Shown here: in pieces, positions 8,973 to 17,159 of the stretch
Layout: the number at the start of each line of letters is the position of its first letter
Position numbering within the stretch: the stretch's first letter is position 1
Assembly (NCBI GenBank): GCA_964542765.1
Contig: CAZIVO010000022.1
Coordinates: 1-39,774, forward strand
Origin: CAZIVO01 sp964542765
Lineage (GTDB): Bacteria > Planctomycetota > UBA1135 > UBA2386
Reading direction: 5' to 3'
DNA: 39,774 nt
Notes under the pieces: model-generated
Told to the model about the DNA's origin: nothing
The model's database searches: none
The model's input: only the letters and a program-made list of their open reading frames with translations
Program-made: the position numbers and the translations under genes

Positions 8973-10346
8973 ATGATGCCGATGCGTAAGCACCGCAAGG
9001 AGATGACTCTCGTGTTGGTCGCGCTCCTCGCTTCAATCGGCGTGGCGCAAGAGGACAGGCCCGACCGGCCTGGCGGAGCAGCGGTTCAGTCAGTGGCGCC
9101 GCATCATCAGTGGCCGCAGTGGCGCGGGCCTTTGGCGACCGGGGTCGCTCCGCATGGCGATCCTCCGATCGAGTGGGGTGAGACCAGGAACCTTCGCTGG
9201 AAGACTCCCTTGCCCGGCCATGGTCATTCGACGCCGATCGTGTGGGGGGAGATGATCTTCTTGACCATGGCGGTGCCGTTCGGGAAGGCGCTGGAGCCAC
9301 GGCCCAGCACGGCACCGGGCGCCCATGACAATTCGCCCGTCACACATCGGCAGCGCTTTGTTGTGGCCGGGCTCGACCGTCGCAGCGGAAAGATCTTGTG
9401 GCAGAGGCCCGTTCGCGAGGAACTGCCCCGCGAGCAAGGACATGTCAGCGGAACCCTTGCTTCGCCGTCGGCCGTCACGAATGGGCGGAAGATCTTTGCT
9501 TCCTTCGGGTCCTTTGGAATCTATGCCCTCGACCTTGATGGTGCTCTTGTGTGGGAGAAGGATCTGGGCGAGATGGCCACCAAACACGGGCATGGCGAGG
9601 GCAGTTCTCCGGTTCTTCACGGGCAGACCCTCTTCGTCAACTGGGATCACGAGGGCGAGTCCTTCGTGATCGCTCTCGACACCGCTGATGGAGCCGAGCG
9701 CTGGCGCATTGCGCGTGACGAGGCATCATCCTGGGCCACTCCGATCGTCGTCGAGCAAGCGGGCCGGCACCAGTTGATCGTTCCCGGCACCAAGAGGGTC
9801 CGGGCGTATGACACCGATAGCGGTGAGATCGTGTGGGAATGTTCAGGCTTGTCGCGCAACATCGTGGCTTCGCCGGTCGCCGGGCATGGCATGGTGTTCG
9901 CCGGTAGCAGTTACGACACGCGAGCGATGTACGGGATCCGTCTCGACGGCTCGCTGGGCGATATCACTGGGACCGATCAGGTGGTCTGGTCGCGCCGGAC
10001 ACGCACGCCCTACGTGCCGTCCTTGCTGCTCCTTGGCGAGGACCTCTATTTTTTACGGCACTACCAGAACATCTTGACCAGGGTGATCGCCAGCACTGGT
10101 GCGGAGCCGGGCGGGCCCCTCCGGCTCGAGGGTCTTGGCAATATCTATGCCTCGCCGGTCGCTGCAGCCGGTCGGATCTATATCACCGATAGAGAAGGTT
10201 CGACCATGGTGCTGGCCCATGGGGAAACACCGGAGATACTGGCCCTGAACCGCATCGATGAAGGAGTCAGCGCGTCTGCGGCGATCGTTGGCGACATGAT
10301 CTTCTTGCGCGGAGAGACCAGCCTCTACGCTTTTGGAGCACGGTGA
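8973..10346 (+). CDS. exported PQQ-like beta-propeller protein
   Basis: The 457-residue product has a basic N-terminus and hydrophobic core (MTLVLVALLASIGVA) followed by a cleavage-like site, so it is exported. The rest consists of repeats of the PQQ/BamB-like propeller type: WPQWRGPLATG near the start, GKILWQRPV, GALVWEKDL, GAERWRIA, GEIVWEC and a final blade ending SLYAFGA. Proteins with this WPQWRGP start are abundant in Planctomycetota; most lack a proven enzymatic role and probably act as scaffolds or PQQ-independent propellers. A second copy lies at 29673-30914. Starts at 8973, 8976, 8982 and 9003 are all possible; 8973 is the longest. It ends in TGA, and the selenoprotein-like gene follows 45 bases later in the same frame, with no other stop between. 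Confidence 0.85.
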   Translation: MMPMRKHRKEMTLVLVALLASIGVAQEDRPDRPGGAAVQSVAPHHQWPQWRGPLATGVAPHGDPPIEWGETRNLRWKTPLPGHGHSTPIVWGEMIFLTMAVPFGKALEPRPSTAPGAHDNSPVTHRQRFVVAGLDRRSGKILWQRPVREELPREQGHVSGTLASPSAVTNGRKIFASFGSFGIYALDLDGALVWEKDLGEMATKHGHGEGSSPVLHGQTLFVNWDHEGESFVIALDTADGAERWRIARDEASSWATPIVVEQAGRHQLIVPGTKRVRAYDTDSGEIVWECSGLSRNIVASPVAGHGMVFAGSSYDTRAMYGIRLDGSLGDITGTDQVVWSRRTRTPYVPSLLLLGEDLYFLRHYQNILTRVIASTGAEPGGPLRLEGLGNIYASPVAAAGRIYITDREGSTMVLAHGETPEILALNRIDEGVSASAAIVGDMIFLRGETSLYAFGAR

Positions 10347-10378
10347 GCGCGGGCGTTTGAGTCAGGCAGGTTTCGGGC

Positions 10379-10384
10379 TATCCT
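10379..10384 (+). promoter_or_regulatory. putative -10 hexamer for a leaderless start at 10392
   Basis: TATCCT lies seven bases before the GTG at 10392, and a partial -35 (TTGAGT, 10357-10362) sits 16 bases further up. The GTG has no Shine-Dalgarno, so transcription could start on the initiation codon itself. Confidence 0.4.
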
Positions 10385-10391
10385 CAAGTTA

Positions 10392-11141
10392 GTGGGTCAG
10401 TTCTCAGACTTTTCTCTGCCGGTCAGGCTCTTCTTGAAGGCTTACCGCTGGCGCCGGATCGATCCCGTTCCTCGTGCCACTCTGGAGAAGCCTCTTTCGG
10501 AATGTCGCGTGGCGCTGGTATCGAGCGCGGGCTTCGTTGCCCCTGGTCAGGTTCCTTTCGATTCGAAGATTCGTGGTGGCGATGTGAGCTTCCGTCAGAT
10601 CGACAAAGAGATCGAGGTGACGAGTCTTTTGGATACTCACCGCAGCGATTCCTTCGACCACACGGGATTGCGCGAGGATCCGAATCTGGCCTTCCCACTC
10701 GACCGCTTGCGGGAGTTGGTGGCCTCGGGACGGATCGGCTCACTCGCGCCGAGACATCTGTCCTTCATGGGATCGATCACTGCCCCGGGTCGTCTGGTGT
10801 GCGAGAGCGCCCCACAGGCAGCGCGCTGGCTGCTCGAAGATCAAGTTGACGTGGCCTTGCTGGTCCCCGTTTGACCCATGTGCAATCAGGCCGTGAGCCT
10901 GGTCGCGGCGGAGATCGAACGGCTCGGGATCCCGACGGTCGTGTTGCAACTCCTGCGGGAAGTGGCGGTGAAGGTGCGTCCGCCGCGAGCCTTGTTCGTG
11001 CCCTTCGCCCATGGCTACCCTCTGGATGTGCCGGGTTCGCCCGAGCGTCAGCAAGCGGTTCTCGAAGCAGCCTTGCGACTGCTCGAGTTCCCTGATCGGC
11101 AGCCGCCGGTGCTGGAAGACTTCGAACCCGCGGCCGAGTGA
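10392..11141 (+). CDS. selenoprotein of the GrdB-like (glycine/sarcosine/betaine/D-proline reductase B) family, UGA = Sec
   Basis: The frame from GTG 10392 meets TGA at 10872-10874 and continues unbroken in the same frame to the TGA at 11139-11141, giving 249 residues with selenocysteine at 161. Around the UGA the reading is VDVALLVPV-U-P-M-C-N-Q, a UxxC redox motif, followed by VSLVAAEIERLGIPTVVL. This matches the short GrdB/PrdB-related family annotated as selenoprotein B of glycine, betaine, sarcosine and D-proline reductases. The upstream part also fits the family: PVRLFLKAYRWRRIDPVP at the N-terminus and APRHLSFMGSITAPGRL before the redox site. A seven-pair hairpin begins 11 bases after the UGA. 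The substrate is unknown; a full reductase complex would need partners not seen here. The alternative, a gene interrupted by a nonsense mutation, is less likely because coding character is the same on both sides. Confidence 0.85.
10885..10903 (+). promoter_or_regulatory. candidate bacterial SECIS hairpin
   Basis: AUCAGGC (10885-10891) pairs over all seven positions, with one U-G wobble, with GCCUGGU (10897-10903) around the loop CGUGA (10892-10896). The loop begins 17 bases after the UGA and has G at its second position. Bacterial SECIS elements are known to lie just downstream of the UGA, inside the coding region, with a G near the start of a short apical loop, and this hairpin fits. Function is inferred. 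Confidence 0.6.
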
Positions 11142-11150
11142 GCTGGCTTC

Positions 11151-12626
11151 CTACTTCGGCATGACCCGTTCGCGAAAGGCTTGCAGTTGCGGATCCTCGG
11201 TCGCCTGCATCTTCTCGAGCAACTGTTTTCGGAAGCGGGCGATCCTTTTGGCTTGTGCGGGATCGTCGATCAGGTTGTGCAGGGCGTCGGGGTCGGCCTG
11301 GTAGTCGTAGAATTCTTCGGTTGTCCGGTAGAGGAAGAACTTGACCCTCGCGGCGATGGTTTCGTCGGCCTGGGCTGCTTGCTTCATGGCATTCATCGTC
11401 AGGCCGTTTTGTGATTCATTCCGGAACAGGGTCTGGCCGTCAGCCCAGGCGTTGAAGATGTAGCCATAGCGCCGCGTCAGCAGGCTGCGCATCGGAAAAC
11501 CGCGCTTGCCGGCTGTGCTGTTGATGTGGGTGAAGACCTGATCACGCCCGGTTTGCTCGCCGCCGCGGAGTACCGGCAGGAAGGATCGCCCGTCGACGCC
11601 CGGCAGTTGTGGCAGGCCGATGGCATCCAGGACGGTCGGTGCCAGATCGATGCCCGAGACGAGGTGCTTGCGGTCGTGTGCGCCGGCCGCGACCACATCG
11701 GGCCAGCGAATGATCCAGGGTGTGCGCGTGCTGTGCCGCCAGCAATTGGTCTTGGCGAAGGGCAAAGGCATGCCGTGATCGGACAGGAACAAGACCATGG
11801 TCTGGCGCTTGAGCCCGGCCTCGTCGATGGCGCGAAGCACGGCACCGACGGTCTCGTCGGCGCGGTGCACCGAGGTGAAATACTCTGCCATTTCCTGCCT
11901 CACCTTCGGGAGATCGGGGAGGAAGGCAGGGAGGGTCACTTCGTCGGGTCCGTAGGTGCGGCGAACGCCGGCGATCTCTCTCGAAGCGGCGTTCGCGTTC
12001 TTGGCCCTGTTTTTGGCCTTGGCGTTGTTCTTGGGGCGTTTGCGTTGTTCTTGCGCACTGTTTGCGAAGGGACGGTGCGGGTCCTGTGCATTGGCCATCA
12101 AGAAGAAGGGTTTGCCCGCTTTCTTTGCGTTCTCCAGGAAGGCCGCCGACAGGCGGTGGTAGCCGTTCGGGTCGCGTCCGTTCTTGAGGAGATTGGCCGG
12201 GTGACTCTCGTCCCACGCATGCTTGCGGGTAGGGACGACGTGGGGGACCTTGCCCAGGATACCCGTGTAGTAGCCGCCCTCTTGCAAGGCTTCGACCAGT
12301 GTCGGGACGCCGGCATGGATGGGATTGAATCCCAGTGCACCGCTGCGGTGCGGATAGCGCCCGGTCATCCAGACGGCGCGAGTCGGCTGGCAGATCGCGA
12401 TGGTGACGTGCGCGTGTTCGAAGCGCATGCCCGCCGCGGCCAGCGCATCGATGTTCGGCGTGATGTCGGGCACCTGGCAGCCATAGACCCCAACGGAGTC
12501 ACAGTTCATATCATCGACGGTGATCAGGACGACGTTCAGGGAGGGGGCATCGGCAGGGACTTCTTGTGACCGAAGAAGACCCGTGAGAGCCAGAATGCCG
12601 AGGGTGGCCGGGAAGGACTTGAACAT
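11151..12626 (-). CDS. exported arylsulfatase-type sulfatase
   Basis: The 491-residue protein has a signal peptide (FKSFPATLGILALTGLL) and the type I sulfatase fold. Metal-binding Asp38-Asp39 lie in VLITVDDMN and the maturation motif CQPTR begins at Cys79, which would become formylglycine. The SDHGMPLPFAKTNCW block carries further metal and sulfate ligands. A basic, Asn/Lys-rich insert (about 205-235) precedes the TYGPDEVTLPAFLPDLP segment common to planctomycete sulfatases. Substrate is probably a sulfated glycan, not readable from sequence. The start at 12626 is chosen over the longer frame to 12830 because it begins the signal peptide, has GGAG upstream, and avoids overlap with the divergent sulfatase gene. 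No formylglycine-generating enzyme is in the window. Confidence 0.93.
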   Translation of the reverse strand: MFKSFPATLGILALTGLLRSQEVPADAPSLNVVLITVDDMNCDSVGVYGCQVPDITPNIDALAAAGMRFEHAHVTIAICQPTRAVWMTGRYPHRSGALGFNPIHAGVPTLVEALQEGGYYTGILGKVPHVVPTRKHAWDESHPANLLKNGRDPNGYHRLSAAFLENAKKAGKPFFLMANAQDPHRPFANSAQEQRKRPKNNAKAKNRAKNANAASREIAGVRRTYGPDEVTLPAFLPDLPKVRQEMAEYFTSVHRADETVGAVLRAIDEAGLKRQTMVLFLSDHGMPLPFAKTNCWRHSTRTPWIIRWPDVVAAGAHDRKHLVSGIDLAPTVLDAIGLPQLPGVDGRSFLPVLRGGEQTGRDQVFTHINSTAGKRGFPMRSLLTRRYGYIFNAWADGQTLFRNESQNGLTMNAMKQAAQADETIAARVKFFLYRTTEEFYDYQADPDALHNLIDDPAQAKRIARFRKQLLEKMQATEDPQLQAFRERVMPK

Positions 12627-12753
12627 GTGGGAACTCCGTATGTGGGGAGGCCGCATGATACGGCCTCTAGCCAATTCCATGTCGGATGGTTGGTGAAACC
12701 TGATCGTGTCCGTCAGGCAAGGTGTAAGATTCTCGCCCCACCAAGAGGTCATC

Positions 12754-14211
12754 ATGAAAAAGACGCTCGCTTTCCTCCTCGTTCTGGCCGGCTTCACCAG
12801 CCCGGCTGTTCCTGCTGATCCGCCCAACATCCTGTGGATCTATCTCGAAGATGTCAGCGGTTGGTTCGGCTGTTACGGCGACGAGATCATCGAGACGCCG
12901 AACATCGACGCGCTGTCCGCCAGTGGCATCCGCTTCGATCGCTTCTATACCTCGGCGGGGGTTTGCTCGGCGATGCGCTCATCGACCATCGTCGGTGCCA
13001 TGCAGACCAGTTTGGGGATCCATAATCACCGCAGCGGTCGTGCCACCTTCAGAGGCAAGGACATGGGCCTTGGCTTCGATGACATCCGCCTGCCTCAGGG
13101 CGTGAAGACCTTGCCCGAGATCTTTCGTGCGGCCGGTTACCACACCTTCAACGAGGGCGGCAAGGACGACTACAACTTCGCCTTCGATGCCAAGCATCTG
13201 TACGACTTCCTGCCGAAGAAACGCGGTTGGGGTCCGAAGGCCTTGGTCGCAGGACAGTGCTGGGCCGGCAAGAAGGATGGGCAGCCCTTCTTCGGTCAGG
13301 TTCAACTCGGCGGTGGCAAGCTCGGCAAGCGCGCTCCCAAGGTCGTCGATCGCAGCAAGGTGCCGGTCCCTCCCTACTACCCCGATACCGATCTCGTGCG
13401 CGAGGAGATCGCCCACCATTACGATTGCCTGCTGAAAACGGACGAGCAGGTCGGTGAGGTCATCGCCGCCCTCAAGCGAGACGGCCATTTCGAGAATACG
13501 CTGATCTTTTGCTTCAGCGACCATGGCTACAAGCTCCATCGCCACAAGCAGTTCCTTTACGAGGGCGGCATCCACATGCCCTTGATGGTCGCCGGCCCGG
13601 GTATCTCTGCCGGTCAGGTGCGTGCCGATCTGATCAGCAGCATCGATATCGCCCCGGCCTGTTTGGCGGCCGCAGGTATCCCGATCCCGCCGCACATGGA
13701 GGGGTCGGACTTTCTGGCCGATGGTTATTCGCCTCGCGCCTTCGTCGTCTCTGCCCGGGATCGCTGTGACTACACCATCGAACGCATCCGCGCGGTGGTC
13801 ACGCCCCGTTACAAATACCTGCGGAACTATCTGACCGACCGCCCCTTCATGCAGCCCAGCTACAAGGACGGCTGGCCGGTCTCGAAGGAGTTCAGGAAGA
13901 TGATGGCTGCGGGCGAGATGAACGAGACGCAGTTGATCTTCTTCGGGCCCAAGAAACAGCTCGAAGAACTCTACGATCTGACCAGCGATCCGCACGAGAT
14001 CCACAACCTCGCCGGGGATCCGAAGCATCGCAAGGCCCTCGAGCAACACCGGCGGATGCTTGCCGGATGGATCGAGAAAACCGGCGACCGGGGTCAAAAG
14101 CCAGAGTCGAATGCCGGCTTGCTGGCCGCGCTCAAGCGCTGGGGCGACAAGTGTGTGAATCCCGAGTATGACCGGATCCGGTCGATGCTCGAGAGGGGCA
14201 AGCGACCCTAG
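12754..14211 (+). CDS. exported sulfatase with a C-x-A-x-R maturation motif
   Basis: The 485-residue protein begins MKKTLAFLLVLAGFTSPAVPA, a clear signal peptide. ILWIYLEDVSGWFGCYG supplies the metal-binding acidic residues (Glu32, Asp33), and the maturation site is CSAMR at Cys71-Arg75. The Pro of the usual CxPxR is replaced by Ala, a variant accepted in sulfatases. The CFSDHGYKLHRHKQF block and the C-terminal LEELYDLTSDPHEIHNLAGD are typical of the family. It is divergent from the sulfatase at 11151-12626; the two may share a control region of about 127 bases. The start at 12754 has AAGAGG nine bases upstream; the frame is open back to 12706 but the extension is not signal-like. Confidence 0.93.
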   Translation: MKKTLAFLLVLAGFTSPAVPADPPNILWIYLEDVSGWFGCYGDEIIETPNIDALSASGIRFDRFYTSAGVCSAMRSSTIVGAMQTSLGIHNHRSGRATFRGKDMGLGFDDIRLPQGVKTLPEIFRAAGYHTFNEGGKDDYNFAFDAKHLYDFLPKKRGWGPKALVAGQCWAGKKDGQPFFGQVQLGGGKLGKRAPKVVDRSKVPVPPYYPDTDLVREEIAHHYDCLLKTDEQVGEVIAALKRDGHFENTLIFCFSDHGYKLHRHKQFLYEGGIHMPLMVAGPGISAGQVRADLISSIDIAPACLAAAGIPIPPHMEGSDFLADGYSPRAFVVSARDRCDYTIERIRAVVTPRYKYLRNYLTDRPFMQPSYKDGWPVSKEFRKMMAAGEMNETQLIFFGPKKQLEELYDLTSDPHEIHNLAGDPKHRKALEQHRRMLAGWIEKTGDRGQKPESNAGLLAALKRWGDKCVNPEYDRIRSMLERGKRP

Positions 14212-14237
14212 CAAAAAATCGGTTCGTCGGTGCGGCG

Positions 14238-16274
14238 TCAGCCCTTCTTGCGTTTCCAGATGCGGGCGCCGTAATGGCCCTTCTCGACCAGTGGTTGCGG
14301 ACCGATCTTGTAGGCAACTTGGTACTGCTCACGCACCCACTTCATGATGCCGATCCCGTAGTCCTTGCCGAAGAAATCCACGCCGTATTCGGAGGTCTCG
14401 CGGTGGAGGAGCACGATCCAGTCCGGCGGCCGAGCCTCGAGGTCGGCCAGAATCTTGGCTTCGCCGAACATGATGAGTTCGGGTGGCATGAAGTTGATGT
14501 GGCCGGTCGGGTTCACTCGGCGCAGCAGGTAGTTGAGCATGATCCCCTCCGGCAGGGCGAGGACCGAATGTTCGGGTGAGATCTGTTGGTCCACGAAGTC
14601 GTAGACCTTTTCGTAGTAATTCCCGGTGAGTGGTTCGTCGCGCACGAGGAAGGCATCGGCCGGCTCGTCCCAGACCCAGGCCTGGGTCTTGGCCCCCCGG
14701 CCTTCGGGATGGTTAAGACGGCGGTTGTACTGTTCCAGAAGGCCGAGCATGAGGCAGGCGAGGAGTCCCAGTCCGGCGGCCCAGGCCACTGGTGCGGTGC
14801 CGCCGCGCCGGCCGATCCAGCCCGGGATCGTCCGCAGCAGCCCGATCACGCACAAGAGCATCGCCGGCGCTGCCAGCGTGAAGCCGTAGTGATGGATCCG
14901 TAGGTGCAGGAAGATTTTAGAGAGGAGCAGCAGGGCCAGGGCTGCCATGCACAGGGGCCAGGCGGCGATCCCTTTCGACCGCCCTTGTCGGAGAGCCAGC
15001 AGTGTTGCGGCGATCAGGAGCAGCGTGTAGAGGGGCAGTGGCCGGAAGGCGTGTTCCCACATGAGCAAGTCGTGGGGAATCGTGAGCATGACCGCCCCAC
15101 AGGCGATGGCGATGGCGATGCGCAGAAGGTTGCTCATCGAGGACTCGGCGCGCTGTGCCGCCAAGGCGGCGATCCAGATCGCGCCGAAGACGCCGGCGCC
15201 CCAGTAGCGATCGATCAGGCCGGGAAGTAGATCGTGTGAACTCAGCCATTCGTGCGAGAAGAGGGGAAGGAGGAAGGTCGGGGGTAGAAGCCACAGGGCG
15301 ATCTTTGCCGGGCGTTGTGCAGAACCGATCGCGAAGGCCGACAGCACGGCGGGCAGCAGGGTGAAGAGATGCATCGCCAGCCACGTTGCCATCGCGGCGA
15401 TCGAGAATCCCAGATTGTCGGTGCCCATCACCCAGCGGTAGTACTGCAGGCCTCGCAGATCCGACGAGAAGAGATACATCCACCCGCCGAGCACACCCGA
15501 GAGGGCTTCACCTGCGGACATGGCGGTCACCAGAAGCAGCCAAGCAGCGATGATGGGGATCGAGAAGCAGATCGTGAGGGCGATGCACTCGCGTCCGATC
15601 AGTCGCCATGGGCTGCGCTGCAACCACCAGCCGGCGATGATGCCGACGGCGACGGCGAGGTCGGCGGCCAGATAGATTTCGGGTTTGGTCAGAAAGCACA
15701 GCCCCAGCGTGAGACCGACCGCTGGCAGGGCCCACCGACCGCCGCCCTGCTGGTGGTGACGGAGTAACCACACCGACAAGAGCGCCAGCACGATGCCATG
15801 GGTCATCTCATGCGAGTAGGGCGCGATCCAGTTGAAATTGCCCATCTCCTCGACGTACTGGAAGCCGAACGCGATCAGGAAGACGATTCCGCCGATCAGA
15901 GCGGTGAACCGATCGCTCAGGCTTGCGACGATGTGCCAGACGATCCAGGTTGTCAGGCCGAGGATGAGCAGATTGGTCAGGGTTTGTGTGCGGAGGCTCA
16001 CGCCGAAAATCTCGAAGATGAAGGCGTTGAGATAGGGTGAGAGGGGGCCGTTGAAATAGGCGATGTCGCGGTAGAGGACCTGCCCCTGTGTTAATTGCCA
16101 GGGGACATAGAGCTCACGCCCGTAGTCGATATTGATGTGCATCCACTGGCCCCAGGTCCACGAGGCGAGGGTCACCCCCAGGATCGTGAGCAAGAGGGTC
16201 GCGAGCCATCCTGGTGGATCGCGCAGGATGCTCGGTGGCACTGAATTGGCTTTGGACTCGGATGACATGTTCAT
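14238..16274 (-). CDS. polytopic membrane glycosyltransferase-like protein (GT-C fold)
   Basis: The 678-residue protein has about a dozen hydrophobic helices and a C-terminal soluble domain of about 150 residues. After the first helix comes NIDYGRELYVPWQLTQGQ with acidic Asp50 and the GRE triplet at 52-54, the arrangement seen in the first periplasmic loop of dolichyl-phosphate-mannose and ArnT-like transferases. The following GQVLYRDIAYFNGPLSP is also common in this group in planctomycetes. It would move a sugar from a lipid carrier to a protein or lipid on the outer face of the membrane. The gene ends 27 bases from the convergent sulfatase gene. Starts at 16274 and 16268 are equally possible. 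It lies 145 bases downstream of the SCO1-like gene, so shared transcription is possible. Confidence 0.75.
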   Translation of the reverse strand: MNMSSESKANSVPPSILRDPPGWLATLLLTILGVTLASWTWGQWMHINIDYGRELYVPWQLTQGQVLYRDIAYFNGPLSPYLNAFIFEIFGVSLRTQTLTNLLILGLTTWIVWHIVASLSDRFTALIGGIVFLIAFGFQYVEEMGNFNWIAPYSHEMTHGIVLALLSVWLLRHHQQGGGRWALPAVGLTLGLCFLTKPEIYLAADLAVAVGIIAGWWLQRSPWRLIGRECIALTICFSIPIIAAWLLLVTAMSAGEALSGVLGGWMYLFSSDLRGLQYYRWVMGTDNLGFSIAAMATWLAMHLFTLLPAVLSAFAIGSAQRPAKIALWLLPPTFLLPLFSHEWLSSHDLLPGLIDRYWGAGVFGAIWIAALAAQRAESSMSNLLRIAIAIACGAVMLTIPHDLLMWEHAFRPLPLYTLLLIAATLLALRQGRSKGIAAWPLCMAALALLLLSKIFLHLRIHHYGFTLAAPAMLLCVIGLLRTIPGWIGRRGGTAPVAWAAGLGLLACLMLGLLEQYNRRLNHPEGRGAKTQAWVWDEPADAFLVRDEPLTGNYYEKVYDFVDQQISPEHSVLALPEGIMLNYLLRRVNPTGHINFMPPELIMFGEAKILADLEARPPDWIVLLHRETSEYGVDFFGKDYGIGIMKWVREQYQVAYKIGPQPLVEKGHYGARIWKRKKG

Positions 16275-16419
16275 CGCGAGTCTTGAGTCTGCGCCATGCC
16301 GACCTTCTACACCAGTTCGCTTGGGGTGTTCCCGGAGTAAACGACCCTGGAAAGATTGCTGGCCCCGTTTCGCGATGAGGAAGTCGTGTGCATCGGCCCG
16401 AGCCGTGCCGGGCGTGACT

Positions 16420-17106
16420 TCAGTGCTCGGTCATGTTCGCTCGGTCGGCAAGATGGCGAACCTGGGCGAGCAGGGCAGCGAGCCCATCGGCATCCTTGAC
16501 GTCGTGGTAGCCCCGGATGCGGGCCTGTTGATCGACGAGGACGAAGTGACTGCCGTGAAAGACGGCGCTGACATCGACGGCGGTTCTGGCATCGCCCATG
16601 GAGATCTTGAACCCGGCCTCGACGGCTTGCTTGACCTGCTCGAAAGGTCCGGTCAAGAAACTCCAGCGGCCTGGATCAGCGCCGTGCTTGCTTCCGTAGT
16701 CGGTCAGAATTTGCGGTGTATCGTGATCGGGATCGACGGTGATGGAGACCAGATGCAGGTCAGGGATCTCGGTGGTGCGGTCGCGCAACTCCGCCATGTG
16801 GCCGGTCAAGGCAGGGCAGATGGTCGGACAGCGTGTGAAGATGAAATTTGCGATCCAGACCTTGGAGGCGAGTTGCGCGGTGCCGAAGTCGGAACCTGTC
16901 TGGTCACGCAGGGTGAACCCGGGAAGACTCCCCAGGATCGGCGGGTTATTGCGTTCGCGTGCCTGCGCGCTGTGTGTGACCACGAGGGCACACAGGCCGA
17001 GGCAGGTGATGGCGACCAGGGTCATCACCCACGACACGTAGCGTTCAGGTGCTGCGGTATTCTTCGATGAGGGCTCTCGGGGAGCGGTGTGGGGGATGTC
17101 GGGCAT
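16420..17106 (-). CDS. SCO1/SenC-type copper chaperone
   Basis: The 228-residue protein has one N-terminal membrane segment (about 25-45) and a periplasmic thioredoxin-like domain. The copper ligands are clear: CPTIC (Cys93, Cys97) and His184 in FHGSHFVLVD. SCO proteins deliver copper to the CuA centre of cytochrome c oxidase or act as thiol-disulfide reductases. VSITVDPDHDTPQIL is the conserved family strand. No oxidase subunit gene is present nearby; the gene lies 53 bases after the formimidoyltransferase gene on the same strand, so it may be co-transcribed with it without functional relation. Start ATG at 17106 has no clear ribosome site. Confidence 0.93.
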   Translation of the reverse strand: MPDIPHTAPREPSSKNTAAPERYVSWVMTLVAITCLGLCALVVTHSAQARERNNPPILGSLPGFTLRDQTGSDFGTAQLASKVWIANFIFTRCPTICPALTGHMAELRDRTTEIPDLHLVSITVDPDHDTPQILTDYGSKHGADPGRWSFLTGPFEQVKQAVEAGFKISMGDARTAVDVSAVFHGSHFVLVDQQARIRGYHDVKDADGLAALLAQVRHLADRANMTEH

Positions 17107-17159
17107 GGGGTGATTTGGGAGGAGTCGCCGGTTGTTTTGGATGGCGAACGTGTTCGATT

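Noticed and set aside
11526..12569. 347-codon plus-strand frame
   Set aside because: It is antisense to the sulfatase at 11151-12626 and has no recognisable domain.
12979..14214. 411-codon minus-strand frame
   Set aside because: It is antisense to the sulfatase at 12754-14211 and shows no family pattern.
14211..14238. A-rich/T-rich stretch (CAAAAAATC) between convergent genes as a terminator
   Set aside because: No convincing stem precedes the T-run on either strand.
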